A stretch of DNA of 64,000 bases from contig NZ_BAFP01000139.1 in the NCBI RefSeq assembly GCF_000308455.1, positions 124,001 through 188,000 on the forward strand. Direction: 5' to 3'. The notes beneath the pieces were generated by a model. The model worked only from the letters and a program-made list of their open reading frames with translations. It ran no database searches and was not told the DNA's origin. The DNA comes from Nocardia abscessus NBRC 100374. Its GTDB lineage: Bacteria > Actinomycetota > Actinomycetes > Mycobacteriales > Mycobacteriaceae. This document shows positions 25,039 through 32,693 of this stretch, in pieces. Position 1 is the stretch's first letter; each line of letters opens with the position of its first letter. Position numbers and translations under genes: made by a program.

Positions 25039-25723
25039 ACTCACCGATATCCACTCCGGTTACGGCCGCACCGAGGTGATCCACGGCGTCTCGGTGACCG
25101 TCCCGGGCGACAGCGTGGTCGCCGTCATGGGACACAACGGCGCCGGGAAGACCACGCTGCTGCGCACTGCCGTCGGACTGATCGGCACGAAGTCGGGACG
25201 GATCGCGTTCGACGGCGAGACCATCACGAAACTGTCGCCGTCGCGGCGGGTGCGCCGCGGGATCGCCTACGTTCCGCAGGGACAGCAGAGTTTCCCGCAA
25301 CTGACCACAGCGGAGAATTTGCAGGTGGTCGCGGACGGCCGTAAGCGCGGCAAGGCGCTGATCGATGAATCGCTCGATCTGTTCCCCGCGCTGCGTGAGC
25401 TGCTCGGCCGCAAAGCGGGCCTGCTGTCCGGCGGTCAGCGTCAGCAGCTCGCCATCGCGCGCGCGCTGATCACCGAGCCGAAACTGCTCATCCTCGACGA
25501 GCCCACCGAGGGCATCCAGCCGTCGGTGGTCGCCGAGATCGAGCGCACCATCATCGACCTCACCCGGCGCGGCGGACTGAGCGTGCTGCTGGTCGAACAG
25601 CACATCGGCTTCGCCTTGCAGGCGGCGCAGCACTACTACGTGCTGCGATCCGGCCGGGTGAGCTCCTCGGGCGCGGGTGGCGCGGGCGCCGAGAGCGACG
25701 TCCGCTCGGCGATGGCGATCTGA
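25031..25723 (+). CDS. urtE: urea ABC transporter ATP-binding protein
   Basis: LivF/UrtE-type ATPase of 230 residues, partner of UrtD. Walker A GHNGAGKTT, signature LSGGQRQQL, Walker B LLILDEPTEGIQPS and switch His LLVEQHIGF. The UrtE fingerprint YVPQGQQSFPQLTTAENL is present. Start ATG at 25031 within the end of urtD. Confidence 0.92.
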   Translation: MLELTDIHSGYGRTEVIHGVSVTVPGDSVVAVMGHNGAGKTTLLRTAVGLIGTKSGRIAFDGETITKLSPSRRVRRGIAYVPQGQQSFPQLTTAENLQVVADGRKRGKALIDESLDLFPALRELLGRKAGLLSGGQRQQLAIARALITEPKLLILDEPTEGIQPSVVAEIERTIIDLTRRGGLSVLLVEQHIGFALQAAQHYYVLRSGRVSSSGAGGAGAESDVRSAMAI

Positions 25724-25731
25724 GCGCCGCC

Positions 25732-26433
25732 GTGACCCGCGACAGGGGTCGGATTCCGTTGCGCGAGCAGGTGTACGACTCCTTGCGCCGGGATCTGGCC
25801 ACCGGAACCATCGTGCCGACCGAACGGCTCGGCGAAGAGCGCCTCGCCGAGGCCTACGGGGTGTCACGCACCCCGGTGCGCGAGGCGCTGGCCCGGTTGC
25901 AGGCGGACGGATTGGTCGAGCGGCTCTCCGACGGCCTCTATCCGTACCGCCCCAGGCTGGACGAACTCGATCACCTCTACGAGTTGCGGCTCGTGCTGGA
26001 GGCCAGGGGCATGCGGCGGGTGGGTCCGGCCGGGGAGGCGCCCGCGCACGATCTGGATCTCGTGCGCGCCGAACTCGAGGCCTGGCGCGCACTGCGGGAC
26101 CACCCGCCCGAGCCTGGCCCCGCGCTGGTGGCCGCCGACGAACGGTTCCACACCACCTTGCTCACGGCCGCGGGCAACGCCGCACTCGCCGAGGCGCTCA
26201 CCGCCGTGCACATCCGGGTGCGCCCGGTGCGCACGCTGGACATGCCGACCCCGGAGCGCATCGCCAGGATGACCGCCGAGCACATCGCGGTCGCCGAGCA
26301 CCTGGTGTCCGGGGCGGTGGACGCGGCGTCGGCCACGCTCACCGCCCATATCGACACGTCGCGAACGCATGTGCTGGCCCGCGCCCAGCACGCGCTGCGC
26401 CTGACCAAATTGGGCAGCGCCGTACGGGATTGA
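25732..26433 (+). CDS. GntR-family regulator (FadR/FCD type)
   Basis: A 233-residue transcription factor. The N-terminal winged helix (LREQVYDSLRRDLATGTI, ERLAEAYGVSRTPVREALARLQADGLVER) is followed by the all-helical FCD ligand domain (LYELRLVLEARGMRR, FHTTLLTAAGNAALAEAL, EHIAVAEHLVSGAVDAASATLTAHID). The GTG start lies 8 bp after urtE, so it is co-transcribed and may modulate the urea operon or nearby nitrogen genes. Ligand unknown. Confidence 0.85.
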   Translation: MTRDRGRIPLREQVYDSLRRDLATGTIVPTERLGEERLAEAYGVSRTPVREALARLQADGLVERLSDGLYPYRPRLDELDHLYELRLVLEARGMRRVGPAGEAPAHDLDLVRAELEAWRALRDHPPEPGPALVAADERFHTTLLTAAGNAALAEALTAVHIRVRPVRTLDMPTPERIARMTAEHIAVAEHLVSGAVDAASATLTAHIDTSRTHVLARAQHALRLTKLGSAVRD

Positions 26434-26437
26434 CGGG

Positions 26438-27313
26438 TCAGCAGTTCTGCTGGAACGGATAGCAGTCGGTGGGCCGGTACGCGGGCGGTGACGGAGTCAC
26501 GCTGGTCGTCGGATCGGTCGCCGGCCCCGGCTGCGCCGAATCGTGTGCCAGCGCGGTGGCGATCACACCGAGCACGAACAGGATTCCGATCACGCCGATC
26601 ACGACGACGGACCAACCCGCGTAGGCCTGGCTCTTCGTCGCGGCGCCCGGCGTCGGCTCGACACGCGGCTTGGGTGCGCGCGGGATGGTCGTGACCGGCT
26701 CCGGCACGTTCTCCTCGAAGCCCGCATCGAGCAGTTCGGCGCGGGAGGGGGCGAGCTGCGCCAAACCGAGCGCACCGCACGCGCCGATCACCCGGTCCGC
26801 GGTCCAGTTGCGCGGCCCCGCGGAGAAGCCCTCCAGGTAGATGCGCAGCTCGGTCGCGTCGGTGACGTTGCCGACGACGACGTCCAAGCCCGGCCGCAGA
26901 TTGGTGCGCGCCGGGCGCACCACGGCGCCGCGGAACGGGACGAGCACGACGGCGCCGCTGATGTGTCCCGGGTCCTGCAGTGCCCGCTGGAGCATGTGCT
27001 TGACCGCGTAGATGCCGTGTTCGACTCGGTCGGCGGGGCTCCCGGATTCCGCGTCGTCCAGTTCCACCGGCGCGTCGCTGATCTTCCACGGCCCCTCGGC
27101 CGGTGTGCTCAGAATGCCGCTCTGCCTGCGCTGGAACCCGTGCACCTCCAGCACGGTCAGGCCACGCGGCGTCCACACCACCGCGTCGACGCGCCGATTG
27201 TCGGCCTCGAGATCGATCACGGCGAGGCCGGTCGTCGGATACGACCGCAGGCACGCGACGAATTCCTGCTCCGCGCCGGAAAGCTCCGCTCCGGGCCTGA
27301 TCCTCACCAGCAT
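26438..27313 (-). CDS. membrane-anchored NERD-domain protein
   Basis: A 291-residue protein. Residues about 1-190 resemble the nuclease-related domain (GAEQEFVACLRSYP, NRRVDAVVWTPRGLTVLEVHGF, VEHGIYAVKHMLQRAL), followed by a linker and one transmembrane helix near the C-terminus (YAGWSVVVIGVIGILFVLGVIATALA) with a short Pro/Thr-rich outer tail. ATG at 27313 after GGGGAA. DNA or RNA cleavage is not demonstrated for this family and remains inference. It ends 4 bp from the convergent GntR gene. Confidence 0.75.
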   Translation of the reverse strand: MLVRIRPGAELSGAEQEFVACLRSYPTTGLAVIDLEADNRRVDAVVWTPRGLTVLEVHGFQRRQSGILSTPAEGPWKISDAPVELDDAESGSPADRVEHGIYAVKHMLQRALQDPGHISGAVVLVPFRGAVVRPARTNLRPGLDVVVGNVTDATELRIYLEGFSAGPRNWTADRVIGACGALGLAQLAPSRAELLDAGFEENVPEPVTTIPRAPKPRVEPTPGAATKSQAYAGWSVVVIGVIGILFVLGVIATALAHDSAQPGPATDPTTSVTPSPPAYRPTDCYPFQQNC

Positions 27314-27517
27314 CTGTTCCCCTGCCGACCTGTCGTCCACACCTGTCGCCGCGAAAGCCCACTGCGGCTGCGGCCACCCGCACCGGTACTGATGATGACG
27401 GGGTACCCGGCCGAAAACCACTCCGAAAGCAAAAGAATCGTGGCCGCTACGCGGGATACTGCCAAGTAGGCTCTTTTCTCGGTCGGCACCGACGCCGGCC
27501 GCACAGACCACGCGGAG

Positions 27518-28075
27518 GTGGCAACCAGCATGGTTTCAGCGCTGCAACCACGCATCTCACCCGGACGGCTCCGGGAACTCGGCCCGCTCAACTGGGTTGT
27601 CTGGCAAGTGCTTTCCCGCGCGGCGGGCACCGGCGACGCCCACTTGTTCAGCACGCTCGGCCGCACCCGCGGGCTGTTCCGCGGCTGGCTGCACTACTCG
27701 GGCAAGCTCATGCCCGGCGGGCGGCTGCCCCGCCACGAGTCCGAGCTGGTCATTATTCGCGTCGCGTATCTGCGCGACTGCGACTACGAGATGGACCATC
27801 ACATCCGGCTCGGCAAACGCGCCGGGGTGACGGCCGAGATTCTCGAGCGGCTGCGCACGGGGCCTGCGGCGGCGGGCTGGTCGGACAAACACCGCGCGCT
27901 GCTGGCCGCCGTGGATCAGCTGGTGCAGAAACGCGATCTCGACGACGACACCTGGACGCAGTTGGCGAGCCACTACGACGAGCGCAGCCTGATCGAGATC
28001 GTCCTGCTGATCAACCAATACGACGGGCTGGCGTCCACCATCACCGCGCTGCGCATCCAGCGCGACGGCGTCTAG
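27518..28075 (+). CDS. carboxymuconolactone decarboxylase/AhpD-like protein
   Basis: A 185-residue (181 from the ATG at 27530) helical protein of the CMD family. LPRHESELVIIRVAYLRDCDYEMDHHIRLGKRAGV corresponds to the active-site helix region; the usual CxxC of AhpD is replaced by CDYE, keeping one Cys and a His three residues beyond. A lactonase/decarboxylase or weak peroxidase-like role is possible. It converges with and overlaps the 3' end of the TetR gene by 4 bp. Confidence 0.8.
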   Translation: MATSMVSALQPRISPGRLRELGPLNWVVWQVLSRAAGTGDAHLFSTLGRTRGLFRGWLHYSGKLMPGGRLPRHESELVIIRVAYLRDCDYEMDHHIRLGKRAGVTAEILERLRTGPAAAGWSDKHRALLAAVDQLVQKRDLDDDTWTQLASHYDERSLIEIVLLINQYDGLASTITALRIQRDGV

Positions 28076-28896
28076 GCGGCGGGCCCCTCGATGCGGCGCG
28101 CCAATCCGTCCAGCACCAGCGCCAAACCGAACTCGTAGGCGTGATCGGCGCTGTAGGCGGCGTCGTGCGCCTGGCCCGCGGCCGCGCCGACGCGGGCGGC
28201 GAGCGGGTAGCGCTCGGCATCGAAGACCTGCGCCAGCACCGGTGCGGCCCGTTCCCACCACTGCCCGTCGGACATGGCGCTGTCGGACGCCGCACGCTCG
28301 CTGTCGATGGCGATGCGGGCGACCGAGGTGACGAAGCCGAGCACGTAGGTCAACGCGGCGTCCATGGTGACGTCGTCGAGCCCGAGGTCCGCGAAAGCCC
28401 TCAACTCGTGGTCGTATTTCGCGGCCGAGCCGGGGCCCAGCGGCGGCCGGGTGGTCGGCAGATAGGCCACCCAGGGATGCCGCGCCAGCATGGCGCGGTT
28501 CTCCGCCGCGACCCGGGTGACCCGCTCGCGCCAGGGCAGACCGGTGAGGTCGGCGCGCTCCATCCGCGCGTACACCGTGTCCAGCATCAGATCGATCAAC
28601 TCGGCTTTGCCCGGCACGTAGGTGTAGGTGGCCATCGGGGTCAGACCGAGCCGGGTGGCGACCGCGCGCATCGTGAGCGCGCCGATCCCTTCCACGTCGG
28701 CGATCTCGATCGCCGCGGTGACGACCGCTTCGACGCTGCTGCGCTGCTTCGGGCCACGGCCGGAGCCGGGCGAAATCCGCCATAGCAGCTCCAGCGTGCG
28801 CACCGGATCGCCCGCACCGCTGCGTTCTCTCGGCTGTCCCACCGCCGCCTCCTCACGCCCTCGAAGCACCGATGGTATCGATGTGACCCAGCTCAT
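28072..28896 (-). CDS. TetR-family regulator
   Basis: About 274 residues from the ATG at 28896; a GTG at 28842 gives 256. The DNA-binding helix-turn-helix is VVTAAIEIADVEGIGALTMRAVATRLGLTPMATYTYVPGKAELID, followed by a TetR_C-type domain (YDHELRAFADLGLDD, YEFGLALVLDGLARRI). Divergent from the VOC gene at 28969 across a strong inverted repeat, so it probably represses itself and that gene. Confidence 0.85.
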   Translation of the reverse strand: MSWVTSIPSVLRGREEAAVGQPRERSGAGDPVRTLELLWRISPGSGRGPKQRSSVEAVVTAAIEIADVEGIGALTMRAVATRLGLTPMATYTYVPGKAELIDLMLDTVYARMERADLTGLPWRERVTRVAAENRAMLARHPWVAYLPTTRPPLGPGSAAKYDHELRAFADLGLDDVTMDAALTYVLGFVTSVARIAIDSERAASDSAMSDGQWWERAAPVLAQVFDAERYPLAARVGAAAGQAHDAAYSADHAYEFGLALVLDGLARRIEGPAA

Positions 28897-28912
28897 AGTG
28901 CAGTCCGTCAAC

Positions 28913-28951
28913 AAACTCTCTACAACATACAGTGTACTGAGTACAGAGTTT
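28913..28951. promoter_or_regulatory. TetR operator in the divergent promoter
   Basis: Outer arms AAACTCTCTAC (28913-28923) and GTACAGAGTTT (28941-28951), one mismatch, enclosing a second imperfect palindrome around CAGTGTACTG. It lies between the TetR gene and the VOC gene start and overlaps likely promoter elements. AT-rich against its surroundings. Confidence 0.65.
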
Positions 28952-28968
28952 ACCCGCCGAGGAGGACC

Positions 28969-29346
28969 ATGAACATCACCGCTTCCGCCATCTCGCTCAA
29001 TGTCCCCGACCCCGTCGCCTCGGCGAAGTTCCTCATCGACCACTTGGGCTTCGAGGAGAAGATGTCCGCCGACGGGTTCGTCTCGCTGGACCGCAGCGAT
29101 GCCGGACTGAACGTCATCTATCTGCGCACCGGATTGGCGAGCTTCAAACCGAAGAGCGCGGCGGGCAGCGCGGGCGAGGGCCTGCTCGTCGTCTTCGTCG
29201 TCGACGACATCGATGCCGAATACGCCCGGCTGCAAGGCGAGGGAGTGCCGATCGTGACGCCCATCGAAACCGAGGAATGGGGCGAGCGGTATTTCCAGAT
29301 GACCGATCCCAACGGGATCATCATCCAACTGGTGCAGTGGGTGTGA
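28969..29346 (+). CDS. VOC-family glyoxalase/bleomycin-resistance-like protein
   Basis: A 125-residue single VOC domain: ITASAISLNVPDPVASAKFLIDHLGF at the start, VFVVDDIDAEYARLQGEGV in the middle and YFQMTDPNGIIIQLVQWV at the end. The Glu typical of metal binding near the C-terminus is replaced by Gln. AGGAGG precedes the ATG. Controlled presumably by the adjacent TetR protein; a role in binding or detoxifying a small molecule is the usual guess. Confidence 0.8.
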   Translation: MNITASAISLNVPDPVASAKFLIDHLGFEEKMSADGFVSLDRSDAGLNVIYLRTGLASFKPKSAAGSAGEGLLVVFVVDDIDAEYARLQGEGVPIVTPIETEEWGERYFQMTDPNGIIIQLVQWV

Positions 29347-29356
29347 GCTGTGTTCG

Positions 29357-29530
29357 ATTTGCAGCGCCTGCGGCGCTGCGTGTTCGCGGCCCCTCCATGG
29401 CTCGGGTCCGAGCGACCACCGCTTGCGACTTCGTCGCGGACGCGGCGGCCACTCGGCCCCGAGCCGGGCCGCGAACGGCGCATGCTCGGTCTCGCTTCGC
29501 TCGAAACCTGGGGTTGAGGTGCGCTGGGCG
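29357..29530 (+). repeat. 170-bp dispersed intergenic repeat, copy C
   Basis: Begins 10 bp after the VOC stop codon with GCAGCGCCTGCGGCGCTGC (hairpin), then GTGTTCGCGGCCCC, the palindromic middle and GGTCTCGCTTCGCTCGAAAC. Relative to the gene that it follows, it has the same orientation as copy A, consistent with a 3'-end element. The next 290 bp (29531-29819) show no supportable gene. Confidence 0.8.
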
Positions 29531-29819
29531 GCATGGAGCGGAGGCCGCCGCATCCGGGCTTCAGCTCGCGGCACCGGCTGTGCCGATCGGCTTCGGTAGC
29601 AGGTCCCATCACGGAGGCGGCCGCCGGAAAGTGCCCGGAGAGCATCGGACAGGGCCGTGCGGATGGCTTACCGCGACCACCAGCGCGATCTGCCACACGT
29701 CCCGTGCCCGCGCGGGAGGACGGGTCGCCGACCACCAAGGGGCGCAGCCGCGGCGGAAGATGCCGACGGGCACCACGGCGGCCCTGGGCGGCAAGAGCGG
29801 CAGCGCGTGAGCGGAAGAC

Positions 29820-30671
29820 TCAGCCGAGCGCTGCGCGGAAGACCTCGACGGCCGCGGTAGCCGGTCGGCCGAGCAGTTTCTCCAGATCCCCGGAGCGCAC
29901 GTCGAGAATGCCCGTGGCAATGCCGGCGTCGGCGTCGGCGAGCGCCTTCGCGTAGGGCTCCGGCAGCCCGGCCTGGATCAGCGCGGCGGCGTAGTCCGCT
30001 TCGGGCAGATTCTCGTAGCGCACCGGCTTGCCCGCGGCTTCCGAAATCGCCTGTGCCAGGTCGGCATAGGTGAGGCTCGCACCGCCCCCGAGTTCGTATA
30101 CCCGGCCCGCGTGACCATCGGTGGTGAGCACTCGCGCGGCCGCCTCGGCATAGTCCGCGCGCGCGGCTCCCGCCACACGCCCCTCGCCCGCCGCTCCGTG
30201 CAGCACGCCCGACTCCACCGCGTGGGCGAGGCCGCCCGCGTAGTTCTCCCAGTACCAGCCGTTGCGCAGCAGGACGTGCGGCACCGCCGATTCGGCGAGC
30301 ACCGCCTCGGTGGCCCGGTGCTCCTGCGCGAGGATCAGCGGGTTGTCGGTCGCGCTCGGAATGCTGGTGTAGGCGAGCAACTCGATGCCCGCGCGCTCGG
30401 CCGCGCGAATGACATTGGCGTGCTGGGCTACTCGCGCGCCGAACTCGTTGCCCGAGATCAACAGGAGCCGGTCGACGCCGTCGAGCGCGCGCTCCAGCGC
30501 GGCCGGGTCGCCGTAGTCGGCCTGGCGGACGTCCACGCCACGGTCGGCCAGGTCCGCCGCCTTGAGCGGATCACGCACGATCGCGACGACCGGCGTCGAC
30601 CCCGCGCGCACCAGTTCCTCCACCACTAGTCGGCCCAGCTGCCCGCTGGCCCCGGTCACGGCGACGGTCAT
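29820..30671 (-). CDS. NmrA-like NAD(P)H-binding oxidoreductase, QorB-like
   Basis: A 283-residue atypical short-chain dehydrogenase. The Rossmann motif VTGASGQLGRLVVEEL is at the N-terminus, and RNGWYWENYAGG and ARADYAEAAARVL are typical of the QorB (NAD(P)H:quinone oxidoreductase 2) branch. Divergent from an HxlR regulator, the same partnership as ytfG/ytfH in E. coli, which supports a redox-stress role. ATG at 30671 with GGGAGG upstream. Confidence 0.85.
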   Translation of the reverse strand: MTVAVTGASGQLGRLVVEELVRAGSTPVVAIVRDPLKAADLADRGVDVRQADYGDPAALERALDGVDRLLLISGNEFGARVAQHANVIRAAERAGIELLAYTSIPSATDNPLILAQEHRATEAVLAESAVPHVLLRNGWYWENYAGGLAHAVESGVLHGAAGEGRVAGAARADYAEAAARVLTTDGHAGRVYELGGGASLTYADLAQAISEAAGKPVRYENLPEADYAAALIQAGLPEPYAKALADADAGIATGILDVRSGDLEKLLGRPATAAVEVFRAALG

Positions 30672-30691
30672 GACTACCTCCCAAAACTCTG

Positions 30692-30720
30692 TACGAATCC
30701 GCATGCACTAACTATTCGTA
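30692..30720. promoter_or_regulatory. probable HxlR operator
   Basis: Inverted repeat TACGAAT (30692-30698) and ATTCGTA (30714-30720) in the divergent promoter of the oxidoreductase and HxlR genes. The 7-bp arms are perfect with a 15-nt spacer, in a clearly AT-rich patch. Confidence 0.6.
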
Positions 30721-30771
30721 AGTACTATGCATTCCGTAGCCACTGCGGTCAAGTTGGGTACCATGGCTGTC

Positions 30772-31170
30772 ATGACCACCCAGCACGATGTCTCGGCCGA
30801 GGCCGACGACCCGACGCTGGAAGCCGATGTCTTCGCCCGCAACTGCACCTCGCGGCCGGTCCTGCAGAATGTCGCCGGTCGCTGGGGCACCCTGGCTCTG
30901 GTCGCGTTGCGCGAAGGCCCGTACCGGTTCAGCGCCCTGCGCAGGCGGGTCGACGGCGTGAGCGAGCGCATGTTGTCGCAGACCCTGCAGGCATTGGAAC
31001 GCGATGGCATGGTGCATCGGGAAGTGCTGGAGACGATTCCGCCGCGGGTCGAATACACCCTCACCGAACTCGGGGCGGAGGTGGCCGAACACCTGGAGGC
31101 GCTGATCCGTCTGCTGGAGATCAACATGCCCCGTGTGCGCGAGGCGCAGGCGGCCTACCACCGCGACTGA
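30772..31170 (+). CDS. HxlR-family redox-responsive regulator
   Basis: A 132-residue winged-helix protein: NCTSRPVLQNVAGRWGTLALVALREGPYRFSALRRRVDGVSERMLSQTLQALERDGMVHREV. The Cys shortly before the HTH is conserved among HxlR/QorR/HypR-type sensors and is a candidate thiol switch. The ATG at 30772 is chosen; in-frame ATGs at 30727 and 30763 would lie in or near the operator. Likely represses the divergent QorB-like gene. Confidence 0.85.
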   Translation: MTTQHDVSAEADDPTLEADVFARNCTSRPVLQNVAGRWGTLALVALREGPYRFSALRRRVDGVSERMLSQTLQALERDGMVHREVLETIPPRVEYTLTELGAEVAEHLEALIRLLEINMPRVREAQAAYHRD

Positions 31171-31214
31171 TCCGCGACCGGGAAGAGACCGGCGTCACCA
31201 CGGGTTACACGGGC

Positions 31215-31640
31215 ATGGAACTCGCCGCCGCAGTCGATTTCGCCCGCGACCACCGCAGGTCCGTGCTCACCACGATCCGCCGCAACGGACGCCCGCAACT
31301 GTCCAACGTGCTGCACGTCGTCGGCGCCGACGGCCGCATCCGCATCTCCGTCACCGCCGACCGTGCGAAGTATCACAACCTGGTCCGGGACCCGTGGGCG
31401 GCACTGCACGTCACCCGCGAGGACTTCTTCGCCTACGCCGTGCTCGAAGGCACGGTAGAACTCACCCCGGTGGCCGCCGCGCCCGACGACCCGACGGTCG
31501 ACGGGCTCGTCGACTACTACCGCGCCGCCAACGGCGAGCATCCCGACTGGGACGAATACCGCAACGCGATGGTCACCGACCGCCGCGCCCTGGTGCTGTT
31601 CACGCCGACCCACGCCTACGGCATGCTCCCGACCGGTTAG
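31215..31640 (+). CDS. PPOX-class F420/FMN-dependent enzyme
   Basis: A 141-residue split-barrel flavin/deazaflavin-binding protein: FARDHRRSVLTTIRRNGRPQLSNVLHVV, ADRAKYHNLVRDPWAALHV, RRALVLFTPTHAYG. It matches the TIGR03618 type of F420-dependent oxidoreductase widespread in actinomycetes. It starts 44 bp after the HxlR gene and could share its transcript. The 220 bp after it contain no supportable gene. Confidence 0.8.
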   Translation: MELAAAVDFARDHRRSVLTTIRRNGRPQLSNVLHVVGADGRIRISVTADRAKYHNLVRDPWAALHVTREDFFAYAVLEGTVELTPVAAAPDDPTVDGLVDYYRAANGEHPDWDEYRNAMVTDRRALVLFTPTHAYGMLPTG

Positions 31641-31859
31641 CTGAACAATCCCTGCGGCATGAACTCGACCGGGCGTGGCCGACGTCGTATCGCAGCAGGC
31701 CGCTGCGCGAGTCCGGGCTCGACGCGGCAGGCGGATCGGAAGGCGAACTCGCGGAGCACTCCGGCGCGACAGCGGGTGCGCATCCACCGCCGGCGTCGTG
31801 GCGGCTGACCCGACTCGCCCGTCATGGCGGCCGCTGGGTCGCACACCGGAGCGGCCTGA

Positions 31860-32567
31860 TCAGCGCGACATCAAATCGGAGACGGTGACGAATTCGTATC
31901 CCGCCGCCCGCAATTCGGCGACGATGCGGGGGATGGCGGCGATCGAGGGGTCGGCGTGCCCGTGCATGACGTGCAACAGGACGATCGAACCGGGGCGGAC
32001 TTTGCCGAGGGTCTCGGCCACGATGTCGTCCGCGGTGGCATCCGCCCGGCCCGAATCGGGCTCGACGTCCCACGTCACGGTGACCCGGTCGTGCTCGGCG
32101 AGGTAGTGCGGCAGCACCCACAGCTTCTTGCCGTAGGGCGGACGGAAGGTGATCGGGCCCGCGTAACCGGTTTTCCTGATCTCGGCGTCGGTGCCCTCCA
32201 CTTCGTCACGGACCGTGCCGGGCGTGACGAAGACCATCCGTCGATGCGTATAGGTGTGGTTGCCGATCTCGTGGCCCGCCGCGGCGATCGCCCTGCCGTG
32301 CTCCGGGTGCGCGGCGAGATCACGGCCGTTCAGGTAGAAGGTGGCCGGAACCTGTGCGTCGGCAAGGACTTTCAGCACTTCCGGCGCCCGATCGGACGGC
32401 CCGTCGTCCAGCGTCAGCGCGACCACCCTCGCGTCGGTGTGCACCCGGCTGACCACGTGCCCGGCCAACTGGAAGGTACGCGCTTTCATCAGGTAGAAGG
32501 TGCCCGTCCCCAGGAGCACCACCACGACGAGCACCGGCACACTTCCGATCAGCCACCTGCGAAACAT
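31860..32567 (-). CDS. membrane-anchored polysaccharide deacetylase
   Basis: Carbohydrate esterase 4 (NodB fold) of 235 residues. An N-terminal transmembrane anchor (WLIGSVPVLVVVVLLGTGTFYL) places the catalytic domain outside. Motifs in order: VALTLDDGPS (metal-binding Asp), GHEIGNHTYTHRRM (H-x3-H), FRPPYGKK, and LHVMHG near the end. Probably removes N- or O-acetyl groups from peptidoglycan or another wall glycan. Confidence 0.87.
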   Translation of the reverse strand: MFRRWLIGSVPVLVVVVLLGTGTFYLMKARTFQLAGHVVSRVHTDARVVALTLDDGPSDRAPEVLKVLADAQVPATFYLNGRDLAAHPEHGRAIAAAGHEIGNHTYTHRRMVFVTPGTVRDEVEGTDAEIRKTGYAGPITFRPPYGKKLWVLPHYLAEHDRVTVTWDVEPDSGRADATADDIVAETLGKVRPGSIVLLHVMHGHADPSIAAIPRIVAELRAAGYEFVTVSDLMSR

Positions 32568-32649
32568 GCACGCTGTATAGCAGATCGTCCGCGCCCGCGC
32601 CGACCGCCGGCCGCCCTACCGGCGCGGAAACCATTGCCCGACAGACGAA

Positions 32650-32680
32650 AAGGGCGCGCGATCGATGATCGCACGCCCTT
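32650..32680 (-). terminator. terminator of lpd
   Basis: Hairpin AAGGGCGCGCGATC / GATCGCACGCCCTT with a 3-nt loop and two central mismatches, starting 13 bp beyond the lpd stop on the minus strand. It ends with AAA/TTT-type flanks on the plus strand. Confidence 0.7.
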
Positions 32681-32693
32681 CTCCGCGACCGGA

